Part shown: piece by piece, positions 45,554-54,121 of the stretch | Numbering within the stretch: position 1 is the first letter of the stretch | How the letters are laid out: each line of letters starts with the position of its first letter | NCBI RefSeq assembly: GCF_000523235.1 | Contig: NZ_CP006850.1 | Span: forward strand, 6,944,001 to 7,008,000 | DNA length: 64,000 nucleotides | DNA from: Nocardia nova SH22a | Lineage (GTDB): Bacteria > Actinomycetota > Actinomycetes > Mycobacteriales > Mycobacteriaceae | Reading direction: 5' to 3' | Notes under the pieces: model-generated | What the model was told of the DNA's origin: nothing | The model's input: only the letters and a program-made list of their open reading frames with translations | Database searches by the model: none | Made by a program: the position numbers and the translations under genes

Positions 45554-46318
45554 ATGTCACGACTCACGGGCCGAACCGCCCTCGTCACCGGTTCCACCAG
45601 CAATATCGGCCGCTCCGTCGCCATCGCCTTCGCCGCGGCAGGCGCGCACGTCATAGTCTCGGGACGCGATGACACCCGCGGCGCGGCGGTCGTCGCGGAG
45701 ATTCGCGCGGCCGGCGGCGCGGCCGACTACGTTCACGCCGATCTCGACGGGAGTATCGAGGCGAGCCGCGCGCTGGCCACCGCCGCGACCGAACTGCTCG
45801 GCGGGCGGATCGACATCCTGGTCAACAATGCCGGAATCTTTCCGCCGTCGACCACGGAGACGGCCGACGAGAAGATGTTCGACCTGGTCTACAGCGTGAA
45901 CGTGAAGGCGCCGTACTTCCTCACCCAGGCCGTCGCCCCGGCGATGGCCGAGTCGGGCGGCGGTGTGATCATCAACATGGGATCGTGGGTGGCGCGGCTG
46001 GCGGTGCCGGTCGGCGCGCTCTACGCCTCGACCAAGGGGGCGATGGAAACTCTCACGCGCGCCTGGGCCGCCGAATTCGGGCCACGGGGCGTGCGGGTCA
46101 ACGCGATCTCACCGGGTGTGGTGCGGCCGGCGGAAGCGGAACCCTCCTCGGCGGCCATGATGGCCGGGACGCCGTCCGGACGAGTCGGTACGCCGGAGGA
46201 AATCGCCGCTGCCGCAGTGTATCTCGCCTCGGACGAGGCATCCTTCGTGCACGGCACCGTGATCGATGTCGACGGCGGGCGCACGGGCGTGGCGGTCCTG
46301 GCCGGTACCGCGCCCTGA
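45554..46318 (+). CDS. SDR-family NAD(P)-dependent oxidoreductase
   Basis: 254 residues, ATG 45554. Classical SDR: cofactor motif TGSTSNIGRS near residue 14, NNAG, active-site Ser in MGSWVARLAV and Y-A-S-T-K (YxxxK). C-terminal PEEIAAAAVYLASDEASFV and GTVIDVDGG. Reduces or oxidises a carbonyl/alcohol with NAD(P); substrate unknown. Preceded by a perfect palindrome and convergent with the next SDR. Confidence 0.88.
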   Translation: MSRLTGRTALVTGSTSNIGRSVAIAFAAAGAHVIVSGRDDTRGAAVVAEIRAAGGAADYVHADLDGSIEASRALATAATELLGGRIDILVNNAGIFPPSTTETADEKMFDLVYSVNVKAPYFLTQAVAPAMAESGGGVIINMGSWVARLAVPVGALYASTKGAMETLTRAWAAEFGPRGVRVNAISPGVVRPAEAEPSSAAMMAGTPSGRVGTPEEIAAAAVYLASDEASFVHGTVIDVDGGRTGVAVLAGTAP

Positions 46319-46350
46319 TCGCAGGTGCGCGATACCGGCTGGGCGGCATC

Positions 46351-47190
46351 CTATTTGAGCATGCTCCCGCCGTCGACGGTCATGGGAAGGCCGGTGATGT
46401 AGCGCGCCTCCTCGGAGGACAGGAAGAGCACGGCGTTGCTGATGTCCACCGGCTCGACCCAGCCGATGGGCAGCACGTGCATAAACTCCGCCACCGGCCG
46501 GAAGTCGTCCACGGTGGGATTTTCCAGGTCGGGGCGGAACATCTTCATGGTGCCGTCGTTCATGAACATCGGAGTGTTCACATTTGTCGGATGCACCGAG
46601 TTGACCCGGATCGAGTGCTGGCCCAACTCCACCGCGAAGGCGCGCATCAGGCCGACGATGCCGTGCTTGGCCGCGACGTAGTGGCCGGTGTTGGGGTACG
46701 CCTTGAGCCCGCCGACGGAGCTGGTCAAGATGATCGACCCACCATTTCCCCCTGAGATGACGTGCGGCACAGCGGCTTTCACCGACTTCCACACCCCCTC
46801 GAGGTTGATGCCGATCATGGTATTCCAGTCTTCCTCACTGGTCTGATCCAGCGTGGCGCCGCCGTTGCCGATACCGGCGTTGGCTACGATGATGTCCAAC
46901 CGGCCCAGCTGCTCGACACCGCTGTCGACAGCCTTCTTCAGCTCGTCGTAGTCGCGGACATCGACCTCCGCGGTGATGATCCGCCGCCCCAAACCCTTTA
47001 CCAGCTCGACGGTTTCGGCCAGATCCTCCGGAGTGGAGGACGGGATCAGGTCGGTGCCGCTCACCTCTTTGCAGACGTCGACGGCGATGATGTCGGCCCC
47101 CTCCTCCGCCAGCCGCACCGCATGACTGCGCCCCTGCCCGCGCGCCGCACCTGTAATGAAGGCGACCTTGCCCTCTACCCGACCAGCCAT
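46351..47190 (-). CDS. mycofactocin-coupled SDR family oxidoreductase
   Basis: 279 residues from ATG 47188-47190. Starts GRVEGKVAFITGAARGQGRS with HAVRLAEEGADIIAVDVC, the signature of the mycofactocin-dependent SDR family (carveol dehydrogenase-like), which keeps a non-exchangeable NAD and passes electrons to mycofactocin. Catalytic Ser in ILTSSVGGL, YVAAKH and RVNSVHPTNVNTPM are in place, and an insertion after the first helix (KEVSGTDLIPSS) is typical. Mycofactocin genes are not in the window. Substrate probably an alcohol or terpenoid. Confidence 0.88.
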   Translation of the reverse strand: MAGRVEGKVAFITGAARGQGRSHAVRLAEEGADIIAVDVCKEVSGTDLIPSSTPEDLAETVELVKGLGRRIITAEVDVRDYDELKKAVDSGVEQLGRLDIIVANAGIGNGGATLDQTSEEDWNTMIGINLEGVWKSVKAAVPHVISGGNGGSIILTSSVGGLKAYPNTGHYVAAKHGIVGLMRAFAVELGQHSIRVNSVHPTNVNTPMFMNDGTMKMFRPDLENPTVDDFRPVAEFMHVLPIGWVEPVDISNAVLFLSSEEARYITGLPMTVDGGSMLK

Positions 47191-47368
47191 AAAACACCTC
47201 GCTCGTTGCCGCTCGAGCACAGCGATGCCCGATGCCCCGGATTGCCGACCGCCCAATGCTGAGCGATGGGTCAAACTCTGACATCGGGCCCTACCGCTGT
47301 CAACGACTCCAAGCCGTTTCAGACGCCGGTTTTGTCCGAAATTTTCACCAAAACACCTGATGAACGTC

Positions 47369-47387
47369 ATTCTCTTATTCAGAGAAT
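47369..47387. promoter_or_regulatory. 19-bp palindrome upstream of the mycofactocin-type SDR
   Basis: ATTCTCT - TATTC - AGAGAAT, perfect 7-bp arms in an AT-rich patch about 180 bases before the SDR start at 47190. Candidate operator; no adjacent regulator. Confidence 0.45.
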
Positions 47388-47430
47388 TATTTTTCCACCG
47401 AGCGGCCCGGTCCAGCAGATGATCGACGAG

Positions 47431-47464
47431 GACGACCGCCCGGGCAGCCGTCCGGGCGGTCGTC
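47431..47464 (-). terminator. hairpin terminator of the small secreted protein gene
   Basis: GACGACCGCCCGG / CCGGGCGGTCGTC, a perfect 13-bp stem with an 8-base loop, beginning 6 bases after the stop codon at 47471 on the minus strand. Confidence 0.8.
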
Positions 47465-47470
47465 ATGAAC

Positions 47471-47719
47471 TCACCAGATCCGGCAGCGCTGATCGTGGTG
47501 GCCCCAGCCGTCGTGCTCGTCGTTGTGCCAGTTGCCGTGGCGATCACAGTGCCAGTCGTTGTGGAACGGATCGCGCGGATCGCTCCAGCCCGGACGGTTC
47601 AGACCACCCCAATCCTGATCGTGGTGCCCGGGGTCCGCCATCGCCGATCCCGCCAGCGGACCTGCGATGACGGCCCCGGCCGCCAGAGCGATGAACGATG
47701 CCTGCAGTGCCTTCTTCAT
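47471..47719 (-). CDS. small secreted His/Asp/Trp-rich protein
   Basis: 82 residues, ATG at 47717-47719 preceded by AGAGGT. Signal peptide 1-28 (MKKALQASFIALAAGAVIAG, cleavage after AMA). The mature 53 residues are very rich in H, D, W and G (for example DPGHHDQDWGGLNRPGWSD and HNDEHDGWGHHDQRC) with two cysteines (C58, C79) that could pair. The composition suggests metal binding or a small envelope protein. No family recognised. Own hairpin terminator, so probably monocistronic. Confidence 0.78.
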   Translation of the reverse strand: MKKALQASFIALAAGAVIAGPLAGSAMADPGHHDQDWGGLNRPGWSDPRDPFHNDWHCDRHGNWHNDEHDGWGHHDQRCRIW

Positions 47720-47924
47720 GGTTACCTCTTCGTGTAGGTGATCCAGGCCCGAGATGTATTGCAAGCCCCAGCAGTTCGAGAAGCAACGACCTCGAGCCGA
47801 TACACAGCAGACTCATGGGACCAGCGCAGGCTGCGCGCACCGATTCGACCGAACCGGCCCGCCGGTAGAGTCTCCCCGCGAACGAGGTCATCGGCCGGAT
47901 CCGGCCGGTTGGGGAGGGAGTGCG

Positions 47925-48632
47925 ATGCGACTGTCGATGGAGTACGCGTCGGGAATCGAACCACACGGGAAGGGTTCGGTCTGGCGGATCTACGACCGTC
48001 GCCGGGCCGGCCGTCATGCACCGGAGAATCCAGTTCCCACAATGGATCCCGTGTATGCGGAACTCGACATCATGCCCGGCGGATTCGCCGCGTACAAGAA
48101 GTCCCGCAAACAGGGCCACCGGGCCTTCGTACTGTGGGCCGATCCCAACCGGCGGTGGACAGCCGCCACCGTCCGGACCGCCGCCGCTCACCCCTGTTCG
48201 TACGAAATATTCGGTGCGGCAGGGGAATTCATCGGATCCGTGACGCGGGAACCCGCCCTGCGCGGCGGCCGCGTCCGCACCCGATGGACGGTGGCCGCCG
48301 CCGGTCGGGAACCGGTGATCGGCCACAAGGGCCAATCGGGCTGGTGGGCCGTGTGGTGGTTGCTCTTCCCGGTGCAGGCGGCCGTCGCCGCGTTCATGGT
48401 CGCCTCGCTGTTCCTCGGCGGCGGTGACGGCGACCTCGCCCGCATGCCCCGCCGGATCCGCTGGCGGGACCCCGCGACCGGCACGGTGACGCTGGACTTC
48501 CACGACGACGTTCTCGAGGCCGCCGACGGCCACTGGGATCCGCGGCTCGTCGGCGCCCTCGTCGCACTGCTCGGCACCTACACCGGATGGCTCGGGAATG
48601 CCTGGGATACGCAGGACCATCGTCGCGACTGA
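47925..48632 (+). CDS. uncharacterised protein with one membrane segment
   Basis: 235 residues, ATG 47925 following GGGGAGGGAG. The first 140 residues are soluble and beta-rich with LWADPNRRWTAATVRTAAA and GHKGQSG; then a hydrophobic segment (WWAVWWLLFPVQAAVAAFMV, about 145-167), then a basic MPRRIRWRDPATG and a C-terminal helix. One-helix membrane topology likely. No known domain recognised. Confidence 0.68.
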   Translation: MRLSMEYASGIEPHGKGSVWRIYDRRRAGRHAPENPVPTMDPVYAELDIMPGGFAAYKKSRKQGHRAFVLWADPNRRWTAATVRTAAAHPCSYEIFGAAGEFIGSVTREPALRGGRVRTRWTVAAAGREPVIGHKGQSGWWAVWWLLFPVQAAVAAFMVASLFLGGGDGDLARMPRRIRWRDPATGTVTLDFHDDVLEAADGHWDPRLVGALVALLGTYTGWLGNAWDTQDHRRD

Positions 48633-48636
48633 CGCG

Positions 48637-48688
48637 ATTCTGGCAAGAGATCTTGCCAATCACGGTATTCTGGTAGAGGATCTTGCCA
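48637..48688. promoter_or_regulatory. two tandem palindromic sites, 30-bp period
   Basis: ATTCTGG...ATCTTGCCA occurs twice, 48637-48658 and 48667-48688, 18 of 22 positions alike. The first contains a perfect dyad TGGCAAG - AGAT - CTTGCCA (48641-48658). They lie directly before the GTG of the DUF2236 gene at 48716. Spacing of about three helical turns suits cooperative binding of a TetR-type repressor, which is not encoded nearby. Confidence 0.6.
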
Positions 48689-48715
48689 GATCTGTCTCCA
48701 ACGAAGGAGGACACC

Positions 48716-49939
48716 GTGACGCCGACCGTCCCGCTACGGCATCCCGCCGCGCCGCAATCCGTCCCGGGCCCCGCCCTCGCGCCGTTCGCGCGAGCTCTGG
48801 GGCTACGTGAACCGACCGCCGAACAGTTCCGGGAGCTGGGCGAGGCGCTGACCGTGGGCGATCGGCCGATGGACGAGCTGGTGGAGTGGATGTACGCCGA
48901 GGGCATGGCGACCACGCGGCCATTGTTCGAACGCGCGTTGCGGGACGGCATCGCGGCGGTGCCGGAGGCGCCGGATCCGATGCGGACGTTCTTCGAGCGG
49001 CTCGAGACGGTCCCGGACTGGGTGGACTGGAAGAAGATCCGCCACGCCGAACGGATCACCGGACTCGGCGGTCCCGACGGAATGTACGTCGCGCGCGACA
49101 TGTCGTTCCTGGGCGGCTATCTGGCCTCCGGCTTCAACAAGACCCTGCTGCGCACCGGAGCCCTGGAGAAGGGCTCGGCCAAGCGGTTCGCGGAGACCGC
49201 CCAGTGGGCGATGGACGTCACCGCACCCGGCGGGATGCGGCCGCAGGGCATCGGCTACCGCTCCACGGTGCACGTCCGGATGATCCACTCGATGGTGCGC
49301 AGACACGTTGCGGCACAGCCGGACTGGCGCGGTGAGGAGTGGGGCCTGCCGATCAATCAGACGGATATGGCCGCCACCCTGGTGGGCGCGCTCATCGCGC
49401 CGACGATCGGCGCCATCGGCATGGGCGTGCTGGTCACGCCGCGCGATGCCGACGCCATGGCCCATTTCGCCCGCTACGTCGGCTGGGTCATGGGCGTGGA
49501 GGAACGCTTCCTGCCCAACGGTTTCCGCGACAGCGTCCGCATCCTGTACCACACCATGACCGCGATCACGAACCCCGACGATACGAGCCGTCAGCTCGCG
49601 ATCCCGATGCGCGACGACCCGCTGGGCTGGCATTACCGCCATCTGCCGGAAGTTCGCCGCCGGATCGCCCGCTCCCAGCACCTGTCGATTGCCACGATGT
49701 TCCTGGGCCCGGCGGCGATGCGGGAACTCGGCCTGCCCGCCTTCACGGTGCCGTGGTATCCGATGCTGCGCATCCCGATCAACCTCACCCGATCGGTCTG
49801 GGCGCGGACCTCCCCCGGCCGCTTCGACCGCGCCGTGGCCAGGGCGCGCAACGCCCAGGAGACGTTCATCCGCACCCTCGCCGGACCCGGCAGTGCCGTG
49901 ATCGGCGAATCGGCCCAGCACATCAGCAAGGCCGCCTAG
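48716..49939 (+). CDS. oxygenase MpaB / Lcp family protein (DUF2236)
   Basis: 407 residues from GTG 48716 with AAGGAGG upstream. Length and the segment RFAETAQWAMDV ... YRSTVHVRMIHSMVRR correspond to the haem-pocket region of latex-clearing protein, where Arg, Thr and the axial His lie; here R, T and H (in MIHSMV) are present. Later NGFRDSVRILYHTMT and IPMRDDPLGWHYRHLP. Probably a haem oxygenase acting on a hydrophobic or terpenoid substrate; true rubber cleavage is not implied. No export signal seen. Distant relative of the two short paralogues at 3.5-6.1 kb. Confidence 0.83.
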   Translation: MTPTVPLRHPAAPQSVPGPALAPFARALGLREPTAEQFRELGEALTVGDRPMDELVEWMYAEGMATTRPLFERALRDGIAAVPEAPDPMRTFFERLETVPDWVDWKKIRHAERITGLGGPDGMYVARDMSFLGGYLASGFNKTLLRTGALEKGSAKRFAETAQWAMDVTAPGGMRPQGIGYRSTVHVRMIHSMVRRHVAAQPDWRGEEWGLPINQTDMAATLVGALIAPTIGAIGMGVLVTPRDADAMAHFARYVGWVMGVEERFLPNGFRDSVRILYHTMTAITNPDDTSRQLAIPMRDDPLGWHYRHLPEVRRRIARSQHLSIATMFLGPAAMRELGLPAFTVPWYPMLRIPINLTRSVWARTSPGRFDRAVARARNAQETFIRTLAGPGSAVIGESAQHISKAA

Positions 49940-50039
49940 ACCTCAGCGCAGCAAGAACTCCAGGACGACCCGTTCGAAGGCCGCCTCGGCCTCGATCATC
50001 ACCCAGCCCACGTCCATACCGACCGCAATAGAACACATT

Positions 50040-50594
50040 TCAATCCGATCGAAGCGGCGGGAGATGCGCGTACATGTACATGTCACGCGGCCGCCCATCG
50101 ATCACCTGCCACCGCCGCAGCAGGCCCTCGCGCTCGTAACCGGCGGATTCGGCGGCCCGCCACGATCCCTCGTTCCACGGTTCCACATACAGCTCGAGCC
50201 GGGACACCTCGTCCAGCGCGGCACCCCACGAGGTGAGCACGCGCAGCGCTCGCGTCGCATACCCGCGACCCCGAAACCGTTGCGCCACCCAATATCCGAC
50301 CGATGCGCGGCCGTGCCGGATATCCCGCCGCCACAGTCCGATCTGCCCGACGGCGGCATCGGTACCGGCCTCGGCAATGACGAATGACCACCCCTGCCCG
50401 CTGATCGCCCGCTCGTGCTGACGCGCGATGAACGCCCGTGCATCGCCTTCGTCCCCATGCGCGGGCACGGTGGTGATCGACGGAATCAGCGGATCACGCC
50501 CCGCCTCCACGATCAGACCGGCATCGGCCGCGTCGAACGCCCGCAGCCGAATCACCCCGTCCCCCAGCACCGGCACCACCAGACAGCTCACCAC
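50040..50594 (-). CDS. GNAT-family N-acetyltransferase
   Basis: 184 residues from GTG 50592-50594 with AGGAGGGG upstream. RimJ/RimL-like fold: DGVIRLRAFDAADAGLIVEA, DAAVGQIGLWRRDIRHGRAS, the acetyl-CoA loop QRFRGRGYATRALRVLTSW and LYVEPWNEGSWRAAESAGYE. Acceptor unknown. Divergent from the YefM/YoeB pair with 54 bases between starts, so the regions controlling both overlap. Confidence 0.87.
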   Translation of the reverse strand: MVSCLVVPVLGDGVIRLRAFDAADAGLIVEAGRDPLIPSITTVPAHGDEGDARAFIARQHERAISGQGWSFVIAEAGTDAAVGQIGLWRRDIRHGRASVGYWVAQRFRGRGYATRALRVLTSWGAALDEVSRLELYVEPWNEGSWRAAESAGYEREGLLRRWQVIDGRPRDMYMYAHLPPLRSD

Positions 50595-50609
50595 ATTTCC
50601 CCTCCTATC

Positions 50610-50630
50610 TCGTACAATATGTCGTACGAC
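50610..50630. promoter_or_regulatory. toxin-antitoxin operator overlapping a -10 box
   Basis: TCGTAC occurs at 50610-50615 and again at 50622-50627, the second inside a perfect 10-bp palindrome GTCGTACGAC (50621-50630). A TACAAT -10 box (50613-50618) lies within it. This is the usual layout of a YefM-autoregulated promoter. Confidence 0.6.
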
Positions 50631-50648
50631 TCTACTGGAGGTTTCCCG

Positions 50649-50906
50649 ATGACCGCATTACCGATCTCGACCGTTCGCCAGCAGCTGTTCTCGCTGGTGC
50701 AGCAGGTCAACGATGACCACGACACGGTCACCGTCGTGACCAAGAGCGGCGAGAACGCTGTGCTCGTATCCGAGGCGGACTGGAACTCCATTCAGGAAAC
50801 GCTGTACGTCCTGGCCACTCACGGTGGAGTTCGTCTGCTCGAATCCGCACGTGCGGCGGAACGAGGCGAGTTCGAGGCGCGCGAACTGCTGGATACCGAT
50901 GACTGA
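50649..50906 (+). CDS. antitoxin, Phd/YefM family
   Basis: 85 residues, ATG 50649 after GGAGG. N-terminal DNA-binding Phd/YefM domain (MTALPISTVRQQLFSLVQQV, then TVTVVTKSGENAVLVSEADW, IQETLYVL) and a flexible acidic C-terminus (EFEARELLDTDD) that would wrap the toxin. Overlaps the toxin gene by 8 bases. Neutralises YoeB and represses its own promoter. Confidence 0.92.
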   Translation: MTALPISTVRQQLFSLVQQVNDDHDTVTVVTKSGENAVLVSEADWNSIQETLYVLATHGGVRLLESARAAERGEFEARELLDTDD

Positions 50907-51168
50907 GCGCAAGCTCGTCTTCACCGCCTACGGGTGGGAGACCTACACATCGTGGCTCACACGTGATCGCACGATTCTGAAGGCAGCCAACAAGCTGATC
51001 AACGCGGTGCTCGCCGATCCGTTCACCGGCATCGGTAAACCCGAGCCACTCAAACATCAACTTGCCGGAAACTGGTCCCGCCGAATATCCCGAGAGCACC
51101 GCCTGATCTACGCCGTGACCGACACCGAGATCATCGTCGTCGGCGTCGGCGGCAACTACGACGACTGA
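50899..51168 (+). CDS. toxin, YoeB/Txe family endoribonuclease, lacking the C-terminal His
   Basis: 89 residues, ATG 50899. RelE-fold ribosome-dependent mRNA interferase. The core IGKPEPLKHQLAGNWSRRIS with REHRLIYAV is canonical (E49, R62/R65). Canonical YoeB proteins end in a catalytic RYHY-like motif; here the end is GVGGNYDD, so the terminal His is missing while a Tyr remains. The toxin may be weakened or use another residue. Encoded with a matching YefM antitoxin. Confidence 0.9.
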   Translation: MTERKLVFTAYGWETYTSWLTRDRTILKAANKLINAVLADPFTGIGKPEPLKHQLAGNWSRRISREHRLIYAVTDTEIIVVGVGGNYDD

Positions 51169-51194
51169 GAGCAGAACCGGTGCCGCCCTTCGGA

Positions 51195-52400
51195 TCACAC
51201 GCTCCGAGCCCACTCGTAGTTCTCCACGGTCATGGAGTTGTAGACGCGGGCGGTGGTGCTGGTGAGGCGGAGGAAGGTGCGGGCCGCCGGGGTGGGGAGG
51301 ATCGACAGCAGGCGGGTGGCCTGGACCAGGCCGCGTACGCCGAGTGCCGAGGTGGGGATCAGGGTTTTCGCGGCGCCTGTGGCGACCTCGCGGCCGCCGC
51401 GCACATGTGCCGCCATCGCGCGTTCGTAGGCGGGCAGGGCGCGTTCGAGGTCGCCGCCCGCGCGGGCCAGCTCACCGGCCAGGACGTAGGCGCCCACCAC
51501 CGCGAGGGTCGTGCTGCCACCCACCGCCGGGCCGGGGCAGTAACCGGCGTCGCCGACCAGCGTGACCCGCCCGCGCGACCAGGTGTCCATGCTCAGCTGG
51601 GTGATGGAGTCGAAATAGAAGGCGGGGGTATCGTCGAGAGCGTCCAGCCAGCCCGCGACCTCGGCATCGACGCCGCGAAAAGCATTGCGTAGCAGTGTCT
51701 TCTGCCGGTCCACATCGTGGTGGTGGAAGTCGGGTTCGGCGCGGAACAGGAACAAGGCCCGCGCGTCGTCGAGGTGCCGCGCGCGATACATCCCGGCGGT
51801 GCGGCCGACCCCCACGTGGATACGGAGTTCACCGTCGGCGCTTGCGGTTCCGGGCAGCGACACCACCGCCAGACATGCCCCGGTGTGCACACTGAAACGG
51901 GCCTCGTCGCCGAAGACGAGACGGCGCACGTTCGAGTGCAGTCCGTCCGCGCCGACCACCAGATCGAAGTCGCGGGGCGCGGCGTTCTCGAAGCACACGC
52001 GCCCGTCCGGCGAGATCGCGGTGATCGAGTCGCCGAAGATGTATTCGACATCGTCGCGCGCTGCCTCGTAGTAGATCTCGCTCAGATCGTCGCGCATGAT
52101 CTCGGCATGCCGATCGGAGGCGGCGCCGAAAACCTTCGCCAGATCCACCCGCGCGGGCCGTCCCCCGCCTTCGGGGCACAGCGTCAGCCTGGTCGTCCCC
52201 GTGACACGCGCCTCGATACGATCGAGCACACCCATCCGCTCGGAGATGTCCATCGCGGGGCGGAACAGATCCACCGCATGTCCGCCGGAGGTGCGCGGGG
52301 CCGCCGACCGCTCGACTATCGTCACCGAAAATCCCTGCTGGACAAGCCAATAGGCGAGGACGGGACCGGCGACACTCGCGCCGGAGATCAGAATTCGCAT
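51195..52400 (-). CDS. FAD-dependent monooxygenase (PHBH fold)
   Basis: 401 residues. Rossmann ILISGASVAGPVLAYWLVQQ, DLVVGADGLHSNVRRLVFG (DG motif) and RVTLVGDAGYCPGPAVGGST (GD motif): class A flavoprotein hydroxylase. Most like actinobacterial TetX/antibiotic-modifying or aromatic hydroxylases, but substrate is undetermined. Begins 10 bases after the stop of the secreted hydrolase gene, so co-transcribed with it. Confidence 0.86.
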   Translation of the reverse strand: MRILISGASVAGPVLAYWLVQQGFSVTIVERSAAPRTSGGHAVDLFRPAMDISERMGVLDRIEARVTGTTRLTLCPEGGGRPARVDLAKVFGAASDRHAEIMRDDLSEIYYEAARDDVEYIFGDSITAISPDGRVCFENAAPRDFDLVVGADGLHSNVRRLVFGDEARFSVHTGACLAVVSLPGTASADGELRIHVGVGRTAGMYRARHLDDARALFLFRAEPDFHHHDVDRQKTLLRNAFRGVDAEVAGWLDALDDTPAFYFDSITQLSMDTWSRGRVTLVGDAGYCPGPAVGGSTTLAVVGAYVLAGELARAGGDLERALPAYERAMAAHVRGGREVATGAAKTLIPTSALGVRGLVQATRLLSILPTPAARTFLRLTSTTARVYNSMTVENYEWARSV

Positions 52401-52410
52401 GACCGTGCTC

Positions 52411-53331
52411 TCAGTACTGTGCGGCGAAGTCGTGGAGGAGAGTCCCGGTGGGAGCCGGAGCCTCGATCATCGGGGTGTGCCCGGAGTCGACGGACTCGAT
52501 CCGCACCTGCGGAACTCGGCGGTAGTCCTCGAAAGACGCTGCGGGCCAGCGCTTGTCCTTCGTACCGTAGATCACCAGCACCGGCAGGCCGAGATCCAGG
52601 AGACGGTCCGGCTCCTGCCGGTCGCGCAGATAGTCGTCCGAGGCGGCGGAGGTCGCGGTGAGGCTGCGATAGGTCATACCGCGCAGATCGGCGACCATCC
52701 GATCGGGAATCTGATCATCACGGGCGAAGGCACTGCTCAGCGCATACCGCAGCACGGATTCCGGGAGCAGCGGCCACAAGGCCGGGCCCACAACAGGATT
52801 GAGCAGCAGGTCACCCGCCGGACCGTTGTCGGTGAAGGCGTCCAGCCTCGAGCCCGTATCGACCAGAGCCAGGGCACGCACGAGATCGTGACGCTGCTCG
52901 GCCAACGAAGTAGCCACATATCCCCCGGTCGAATGCCCGACGACCACCGCACGGCGCACACCGAGCCGATCCAGAACCGCACCGACCCGGACCGCCTGTT
53001 CGGCCATGCTGTAACCGGTATCCGGTTTGGCCGACCGACCGTGTCCGAGCAGGTCGACGCGCACGACGTAGCGGTCCCGCAGCGCGGGCATCACCGGATC
53101 CCAGGAGACCGTGGAGGAGCCCAGTCCATGGATCAGCACCACCGCGTCCGCACCGGGCGTCCCATCGGTGACGACGTGGATATCGCCGCCCGGCAAGGCC
53201 ATCATCTGCTCCTGGGAACTGCCCGGCGCGGCATTCGCCACACCCGTCACCTGACCGGCCAGCAGCGACGCCGACATCGCGGCGATCATCAGCCCGATGC
53301 GCATCCTCGCGGCAGCGGTGATCTCGTTCAT
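52411..53331 (-). CDS. secreted alpha/beta hydrolase
   Basis: 306 residues from ATG 53329-53331 with AAGGAGG upstream. Signal peptide 1-35 (RIGLMIAAMSASLLAGQ, ending VANAAP). Oxyanion HG in VVLIHGLGSSTVSWD, nucleophile elbow VVGHSTGGYVA, acid in VIYGTKDKRWP, His in VDSGHTPMIE. Lipase/esterase-like; no substrate known. Operon partner is the downstream flavoprotein monooxygenase. Confidence 0.88.
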   Translation of the reverse strand: MNEITAAARMRIGLMIAAMSASLLAGQVTGVANAAPGSSQEQMMALPGGDIHVVTDGTPGADAVVLIHGLGSSTVSWDPVMPALRDRYVVRVDLLGHGRSAKPDTGYSMAEQAVRVGAVLDRLGVRRAVVVGHSTGGYVATSLAEQRHDLVRALALVDTGSRLDAFTDNGPAGDLLLNPVVGPALWPLLPESVLRYALSSAFARDDQIPDRMVADLRGMTYRSLTATSAASDDYLRDRQEPDRLLDLGLPVLVIYGTKDKRWPAASFEDYRRVPQVRIESVDSGHTPMIEAPAPTGTLLHDFAAQY

Positions 53332-53437
53332 GGATCCTCCTTCGACCATTCCTGAGATCACCCTGCGGCGAGAACGCCTCCCCGTCTTGCAGAAATGTCA
53401 GCCACAACGGAAGTCCGGGCGCACCGCGGCCGGATAC

Positions 53438-54121
53438 CTACCGCGTCGACAATGCCTCGATACCCCGGCCGACCATCATCGTGCCCAGGACGAAGAGCAT
53501 GACCATCGCCACCGTCCGGTCGTTGGCCGTCAGCCAGGTCTTGGCCGATGCCAGCCCGGCGTCGAGCCGGGAGCCCGCGATCAGATAGGCGAGAATCGGG
53601 ACGATGCAGGAAGCGAGCGCGATCGCGGTGAAGACGGCACCGGCACCGATCGCCGCCCCCGGTTCCAGTCGCGCCTCGCCGATGTCCAAGCCGCCCATGA
53701 TGCCCGGAACCAGTGAGCCGACGTCGATCACCACCAACGCGACCCCGAGCGCGAACGCCCGGACCGGGGTGACCCGATCGACGCCGTGGAGCAGTCTGCT
53801 CGTCGGCAGTTCGGCGCCGGGACGCCCACGCCGGAACCAGAGCCGACCGGCGATCAGGACGAGGGCGCAACCGAATCCGACACGCACCAGCGACACTGTG
53901 GTCGAGGGTCCGTGCTGTGCGTGCCGGGTGGCGGTGCCGCCGATCACCAGCGCGACCAGTGCGACCACGGCGACGAAGGCGCCCAGCCGACCCGCGAGAT
54001 AGCCGATGCTCTTGGTGCGTGCTCGATCGGAGACCAGAATCAGCACCGCCACGATGACCGGCAGTGGGCTCACCGCGATCGCCGCGGCGAATGGAAGGGT
54101 CCGACCGATGACGGTGACCAT
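53438..54121 (-). CDS. GAP-family / LysE-like membrane protein
   Basis: 227 residues, ATG 54119-54121. Six membrane helices. N-terminal FAAAIAVSPLPVIVAVLILV and internal YLAGRLGAFVAVVALVAL are typical of the GAP (GPL-addressing) family, related to LysE-type exporters and to the mycobacterial Sap protein for sulfolipid transport. Cargo unknown. The 400-base upstream region has no recognised gene. Confidence 0.8.
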   Translation of the reverse strand: MVTVIGRTLPFAAAIAVSPLPVIVAVLILVSDRARTKSIGYLAGRLGAFVAVVALVALVIGGTATRHAQHGPSTTVSLVRVGFGCALVLIAGRLWFRRGRPGAELPTSRLLHGVDRVTPVRAFALGVALVVIDVGSLVPGIMGGLDIGEARLEPGAAIGAGAVFTAIALASCIVPILAYLIAGSRLDAGLASAKTWLTANDRTVAMVMLFVLGTMMVGRGIEALSTR

